Part shown: one piece after another, positions 59,469 through 64,000 of the stretch
Layout: every line of letters begins with the position of its first letter
How positions within the stretch are numbered: position 1 is the first letter of the stretch
Source of the DNA: Berkiella sp963803015
GTDB lineage: Bacteria > Pseudomonadota > Gammaproteobacteria > Berkiellales > Berkiellaceae
Direction of reading: 5' to 3'
Assembly (NCBI GenBank): GCA_963803015.1
Contig: CAWDKV010000003.1
Coordinates: forward strand, 372,001-436,000
DNA: 64,000 bases
Notes under the pieces: model-generated
Databases searched by the model: none
What the model saw: only the letters and a program-made list of their open reading frames with translations
What the model was told of the DNA's origin: nothing
Made by a program: the position numbers and the translations under genes

Positions 59469-60425
59469 ATGACAAAAGTATTAGTGATTGCAGAAAGCGA
59501 AAAACAACAACTCACACATGCAACCTATGCCACAATCACCGCCGCTATGCGTCTTGCCCCTAAGTGTGATTTACTCATCGCAAGTCACGAGGGCACTTTA
59601 GCAAAGACAGGCGCTAAGTTAGAAGGTGTGGAGCAAGTGCTGTTATATCAAGAGGCCTATTTTGAACATATTTTAGCCGAAGATTTAGCCACAGTTATTT
59701 TAAAAGAAGCGCAAAATTATAGCCATATTTTGTTTCCTGCAACAACATTTGGTAAAAATGTCTCACCACGTGTTGCGGCGAAATTAGATGTGATGCAAAT
59801 CTCAGATGTGATTACTATTGAAAATGAAGAGATCTTTATTCGACCCATTTATGCAGGCAATGCTTTAGCTAAAGTAAAATCACTGGATAAAATTAAAATA
59901 TTGACGGTACGTCCGACCGCTTTTTCACCAACGAAAGAACAAGAAAAAGAAGCACCTATTATTGCAAAAACAGGTTTGGGAGAGCAAAATCGTCTTGTTC
60001 AATTTATAAAATCCAATCCCTCTTTGTCCAAACGGCCAGAACTGGGTTCTGCAAAGATAGTGATTTCAGGCGGCAGAGGCTTAAAAAGTGCTGAAAATTT
60101 TAAAATGATTGAACAATTAGCAGATAAATTGGGGGCGGCAGTGGGTGCTTCACGTGCAGCGGTGGATGCCGGTTTTGTCTCCAATGATTATCAAGTCGGG
60201 CAAACAGGGAAAGTTATCGCGCCTAATCTCTATATTGCCGTGGGAATTTCTGGCGCTATCCAACATTTAGCGGGCATATTAGAGAGCAAAGTAATCGTTG
60301 CAATCAATAGCGATCCCGATGCTCCGATTTTTGAAGTTGCAGATTATGGTCTGGTTGGTGATTTATTTACGCTTTTACCGGAGCTTAACGCTGCGCTTGG
60401 CACTGAAGATGTAAAAAGCAGATAA
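59469..60425 (+). CDS. etfA: Electron transfer flavoprotein alpha subunit
   Basis: A 318-aa FAD-carrying alpha subunit. The C-terminal FAD domain shows VISGGRGLKSAENFKMIEQL, GAAVGASRAAVDAG, VGQTGKVIAPNLYIAVGISG and the end VAINSDPDAPIFEVADYGLVGD. ATG 59469 follows etfB directly. The same-locus ETF-QO makes a complete electron route from ETF to quinone, pointing to fatty-acid or amino-acid oxidation. Confidence 0.96.
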   Translation: MTKVLVIAESEKQQLTHATYATITAAMRLAPKCDLLIASHEGTLAKTGAKLEGVEQVLLYQEAYFEHILAEDLATVILKEAQNYSHILFPATTFGKNVSPRVAAKLDVMQISDVITIENEEIFIRPIYAGNALAKVKSLDKIKILTVRPTAFSPTKEQEKEAPIIAKTGLGEQNRLVQFIKSNPSLSKRPELGSAKIVISGGRGLKSAENFKMIEQLADKLGAAVGASRAAVDAGFVSNDYQVGQTGKVIAPNLYIAVGISGAIQHLAGILESKVIVAINSDPDAPIFEVADYGLVGDLFTLLPELNAALGTEDVKSR

Positions 60426-60482
60426 CAATACTATATTAATAAAGATCCTTATCCCATCATCATTAAGTTTGTCGTCTAAGCC

Positions 60483-63400
60483 ATGGAAGAAAAAAGTAAA
60501 AGCCATGATTCAAAATTGGTATCAATTGCTGTTGAAAATCCGCATTTAATCATTGTTGCCTGTCTCATTATCACCATTTTAGGTATTCTTTCTTTAGTCA
60601 GACTCCCCAAAGATTTACTTCCTATTGCAAACTTACCAGCAGTGCAAGTTTTGTCATTATATCCAGGTATGCCAGTTAAGGATGTTGAGCAAAATTTATC
60701 CGCACTCTTTGAACAATATACAGGACAGGCGATTGGCATCGAGCGACAAGAGTCAAAATCCTTAATGGGTGTGAGTATTGTTAGAAATTTTTTTAATTCC
60801 GATGCAGATTTAAACACTTCTATTACGCAGACAACGGCTTTAGTCATGTCATCATTACGAAAATTACCACCAGGCACGCAGCCGCCCTTAATTTTACCGT
60901 TTGATCCCATGGCAGCTATTCCTTTGGCTTTGGTGGCAGTGAGCGCGGATAAGCCCATTCAAAAGGTATATAATACTGCTCTCTATGATGTGCGCTATAC
61001 CTTGCAAGCTATTCCAGATGCGATTGTCCCCACTGTAATGGGAGGCGCTCCACGCCAGGTCTTGATTTATCTCGATCCTGCAAAAATGAAGGAATATAAT
61101 TTTTCCTTACTTTCTGTGTTAGACACCATAAAACGCTTGAATTCATTTATCCCTGTGGGAGATATCAAAATTGGCGATTTTGATTATCAAATGATAAGTG
61201 ATTCTTTACCGCAAAAAATTACAGAAATGAATCAATTTCCTTTGCGCGCAGAGTATGGTGTGACAGTACAACTCAATCAAGTAGGGGAGGCGCAAGATGC
61301 TCATCAAATTCAAACCAATGTGGTATTGGTAGATGGCAAAGAGCAAGTGTATGTGCCGGTGTATCGTCAGCCTGGCGGAAATTCTCTTCGTATCGTAGAC
61401 AATGTCAAAGAAGCCATTACTAAATTACGCGAAACACTTCCAGATTTTCATTTTAATTTAGTGGGAGATCAATCCTTCTTTATTCGAAAAGCCATCGATA
61501 GTATTACAGAAGAAGCATTGCTAGGCGGCGGATTAGCCGCTTTGATGATCTTTCTTTTTTTAGGCAATCCCATGGCCACTTTTGGTATTTTACTTTCCTT
61601 ACCCCTCGCTCTTTTAGGCGCATTTATTGGTTTATATGCATCCGGACAAACTGTCAATGCCATGACTTTAGGCGGCCTTGCTTTATCAATTGGCGTTTTA
61701 GTTGATAATTCTATTGTGGTATTGGAAAATATTAGCAAAAAGCTAGAAGCAGGATTTTCCGCTATGCACAGCGCGCGCGTAGGTGCTTCTGAAGTCGCAA
61801 TGCCTGTGTTTATCGCGACAACTGCGACATTAGTCGTATTGTTCCCCGTTGTTTTTTTGTCGGGGATTGTCAAAATTTTATTTGCAGCATTGGCAAAATC
61901 AGTCTTCTTTGTTATGGCAAGCTCCTATATTATTGCGATGACGGTTATGCCGTTATTTGCATCAAGACTTCTCAAACCAACACCATCAGGCAATGTCAAT
62001 AATAAATATAATCCTCTCATTTACCCGGTCATGGCTATAAATGGATTAACCAATCTTTATGGTCGCGCCCTGATGCAGGCATTACATTATCGAAAGACAA
62101 TATTTTGCGTGATAGCACTTTTATTTGCTCTTGCTGCCTTTTTAGTCCCTAAAATAGGAATAGAGCTTTTTCCAACAGCGGATGCTGGAAATTTAACTTT
62201 GAATTTAAGGCTGCCATCAGGGACCAGAATTGAAAAGACAAAAGAGTTTGCAAAAGAATTTGACCAAAAATTGCGACAATGGATTGAACCTGAAGATTTA
62301 AAAATGATAGTGGTAAATGCGGGCGTATACTATGGTTATTCAGCAGCCTTTACCCCAAACTCAGGAACGATGGATTCCTTTTTTAATGTTGAATTAACAC
62401 CAAACAGAAAACATACGTCTCAGTATTATGCCAAGATTATTCGAGAACATGTTGCCAAAGAATATCCCCACGTTGAAATCTCAACAGCATTGGGTGGTTT
62501 GTTAACCTCTGCTTTGAGCATGGGCAGAAGAGCGCCGATTAATGTGGAAGTGCATGGGCCGGATATGAAAGAGTCTTATAAGATAGCGCAGAATTTGGTT
62601 GAAAAAATTAAAAAAATGCGTGGTGCTGTCGATGTGAGAATACAAGAAAGATTTGATGCGCCCATGATCTTTATTGATATTGACAGAGAAAAAGCCATGA
62701 AAGTAGGTATTGATACCACAGACATTGTTAAAAACGTGGCAAGTGCCGTCACAGGGAGCGCAACCTTTGATTCAAGTAATATATGGGTAGATCCCGCAAC
62801 AGGATTTGATTATTTTCTCGGAGTGCAATATAAAGAAGCAGATATTAACTCATTTAATGCCCTCTCTAATATCTCAATAATTGGCCACGATAGAGAACGC
62901 CCTGTTCCTTTGCAGAGTATCGCTACTCTGAAAAAAACCACAGGCCCCACACAACTTGATCACGTTAATCTTAAACCAGTGATAAATATCTATTTAGATG
63001 CGCAAGACAGGGATATGGGCGGGCTATCCAATGAAATTCAACAATTGATAGATGAGTCAACTCTCCCTAAAACTTATAGTGCTGTCATTCGTGGCGAAAT
63101 TGCTGAAATGAATAAATCACTTCAATCCTTAGCGGGCGGCTTTTTACTGGCGACAGTATTGGTTTATCTTATTTTAGTTATTCAATTCCGATCATTTTTA
63201 ATCCCTCTGATAATCATGGTGTCGGTGCCTTTAGGTTTAATTGGTATTGTCTTGATGTTAGTCGTGACCCACACCTATTTTTCAATTCAAGCAGCTATTG
63301 GTGCGATTTTTATGGTGGGAATTGCGGTAGCGAATGGTGTTTTATTAATTGAGTTTATGATCCACCATACTAAAGAAAATAGTCAAATCATGAAGGGGAT

Positions 63401-63620
63401 TGTAACAGGCGCTAAAGCGAGATTTCGTCCAATCCTCATGACATCATTAGCGGCAATTTTAGGTTTGATCCCGATGGCCATAGGATTGGGCCATGGTAGT
63501 GAAGCGAATATTCCGCTTGGCAGGTCAGTTATTGGTGGCCAATTATTATCGATGATATTAACTTTATTTGTCGTGCCAATCCTCTATTACTACGTAAGTG
63601 GAAAAAAGCATCATGAATAA
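60483..63620 (+). CDS. RND superfamily efflux pump inner-membrane subunit
   Basis: A 1045-aa proton-driven transporter of the AcrB/MexF-like RND fold with about 12 helices and two large periplasmic loops. The N-terminal helix starts NPHLIIVACLIITILGIL. Proton-relay Asp residues sit in TM4 (LSIGVLVDNSIVVLENI); the C-terminal repeat reads GAIFMVGIAVANGVLLIEFM. It lacks the second TM4 Asp typical of AcrB (DD); heavy-metal or organic substrates cannot be told apart. The TolC-type gene overlaps its stop; no adaptor gene is seen before the window ends. Confidence 0.92.
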   Translation: MEEKSKSHDSKLVSIAVENPHLIIVACLIITILGILSLVRLPKDLLPIANLPAVQVLSLYPGMPVKDVEQNLSALFEQYTGQAIGIERQESKSLMGVSIVRNFFNSDADLNTSITQTTALVMSSLRKLPPGTQPPLILPFDPMAAIPLALVAVSADKPIQKVYNTALYDVRYTLQAIPDAIVPTVMGGAPRQVLIYLDPAKMKEYNFSLLSVLDTIKRLNSFIPVGDIKIGDFDYQMISDSLPQKITEMNQFPLRAEYGVTVQLNQVGEAQDAHQIQTNVVLVDGKEQVYVPVYRQPGGNSLRIVDNVKEAITKLRETLPDFHFNLVGDQSFFIRKAIDSITEEALLGGGLAALMIFLFLGNPMATFGILLSLPLALLGAFIGLYASGQTVNAMTLGGLALSIGVLVDNSIVVLENISKKLEAGFSAMHSARVGASEVAMPVFIATTATLVVLFPVVFLSGIVKILFAALAKSVFFVMASSYIIAMTVMPLFASRLLKPTPSGNVNNKYNPLIYPVMAINGLTNLYGRALMQALHYRKTIFCVIALLFALAAFLVPKIGIELFPTADAGNLTLNLRLPSGTRIEKTKEFAKEFDQKLRQWIEPEDLKMIVVNAGVYYGYSAAFTPNSGTMDSFFNVELTPNRKHTSQYYAKIIREHVAKEYPHVEISTALGGLLTSALSMGRRAPINVEVHGPDMKESYKIAQNLVEKIKKMRGAVDVRIQERFDAPMIFIDIDREKAMKVGIDTTDIVKNVASAVTGSATFDSSNIWVDPATGFDYFLGVQYKEADINSFNALSNISIIGHDRERPVPLQSIATLKKTTGPTQLDHVNLKPVINIYLDAQDRDMGGLSNEIQQLIDESTLPKTYSAVIRGEIAEMNKSLQSLAGGFLLATVLVYLILVIQFRSFLIPLIIMVSVPLGLIGIVLMLVVTHTYFSIQAAIGAIFMVGIAVANGVLLIEFMIHHTKENSQIMKGIVTGAKARFRPILMTSLAAILGLIPMAIGLGHGSEANIPLGRSVIGGQLLSMILTLFVVPILYYYVSGKKHHE

Positions 63621-64000
63621 AATGATGGTTTTTATTTTGATGAGCCTTACCATATTTTTTGTCGCACCATTAAAAGCACAGCAAAGTAAAGCAGTCAGCA
63701 TCGAAGAAATATTGAGCCTGGCAGAGCAAAATAGTTATGCCATTGCAGCTTCTCACTATCAAGAGCTCGCCGCAAAAAAAGGAATCATTATTGCCAAAGC
63801 GGGATATTTCCCTGTATTAAATTTTGAGGCAATCGATAGTTGGGGCTTTCCTGGTTCCTCCAGTTGGACGGGTGTTGAAGGTTTAATGGGCTCGCCCTTT
63901 AGAAAAGATTTAGCCGGGGGTTTAGTCGCTAAGCAAATTGTTTACGATTTTGGTCGAACCAATTTTAATGTTAAAAAATCACAATATCAAACAGATTTGG
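63613..64000 (+). CDS. TolC-type outer membrane efflux protein (partial, runs off the window)
   Basis: The first 129 codons of a TolC-family protein. The signal peptide is about 1-23 (VAPLKA-Q). Then SIEEILSLAEQNSYAIAASHYQ, the first helix, and AGYFPVLNFEAI with AKQIVYDFGRTNF, the typical outer-membrane-factor pattern. ATG 63613 overlaps the RND stop by 8 bp, so pump and channel are coupled. The 3' end lies outside the window. Confidence 0.88.
   Translation, partial: MNKMMVFILMSLTIFFVAPLKAQQSKAVSIEEILSLAEQNSYAIAASHYQELAAKKGIIIAKAGYFPVLNFEAIDSWGFPGSSSWTGVEGLMGSPFRKDLAGGLVAKQIVYDFGRTNFNVKKSQYQTDL

Noticed and set aside
1..64000. CRISPR arrays, rRNA genes, insertion sequences or integrases
   Set aside because: None were seen; the only arrayed repeat is the in-gene Ala-rich repeat, and no transposase or integrase frame was recognised.

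Overview
This window is chromosomal DNA of a gammaproteobacterium, most likely an intracellular member of the order Legionellales (Legionella, Coxiella, Berkiella, Aquicella and relatives). The reasons are the housekeeping gene orders (nudB-yebC-ruvCAB-ybgC-tol-pal; dapA-bamC-purC; ffh-rpsP-rimM-trmD-rplS), a Legionella-type major outer membrane protein, an IcmD/IcmC-like type IVB secretion protein, and several eukaryote-like candidate effectors. Two of these carry nuclear-localisation-like C-termini, which fits an intranuclear lifestyle such as that described for Candidatus Berkiella; the genus is inference.

Layout. 0-8.8 kb: a long + strand housekeeping block with nudB, yebC, Holliday-junction processing ruvCAB, and the complete Tol-Pal envelope machine with CpoB. 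8.8-10.5 kb: two paralogous membrane proteins with proline-rich tails. 10.6 kb: tRNA-Lys. 11-12.1 kb: major outer membrane protein with a strong terminator. 12.1-13.9 kb (-): a Chlamydia-type Tgt translationally coupled to a YhhQ transporter, a probable queuine-scavenging pair. 14-17.4 kb: amino acid antiporter, SlyD, a hypothetical protein and an IcmD-like protein. 17.4-17.66 kb: an intergenic gap with four DnaA-box-like sites. 17.7-25.6 kb: bepA, perM, bcp, gcvR, dapA, a minimal bamC, purC and the reverse-transsulfuration pair cbs/cgl.

25.6-31.2 kb: an unknown protein with an NLS-like tail, then a full Preiss-Handler NAD salvage set (pncA, pncB, nadD-like, nadE). 31.2-33.6 kb: a glycosyltransferase-GtrA fusion and an alkaline-phosphatase-superfamily protein. 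33.7-39 kb: an accessory island. An intact tRNA-Ser(CGA) and a damaged copy in direct repeat bracket an F-box protein with a bipartite NLS; next come a frameshifted kinase-like gene and a frameshifted Fic gene whose upstream region holds two nearly identical 30-bp palindromes. 39-48.3 kb: a META-PEBP fusion, a CoA-transferase, a YopJ-like acetyltransferase with ankyrin repeats, an operon of one helical protein and two caspase-like (clan CD) cysteine protease homologues, and small secreted proteins.

48.3-64 kb: mostly housekeeping again: CorB/CorC-like protein, CcsA-like protein, the ffh-trmD-rplS operon, ogt, dsbC, an alanine-rich repeat protein, the electron-transfer-flavoprotein system (ETF-QO divergent from etfBA), and an RND pump followed by the start of a TolC-type gene cut by the window end.

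Taken together the locus mixes core genes with host-directed functions: salvage of queuine and nicotinamide, and candidate effectors aimed at ubiquitination, acetylation, proteolysis and the nucleus. All assignments are from reading sequence and motifs; no database search was run.
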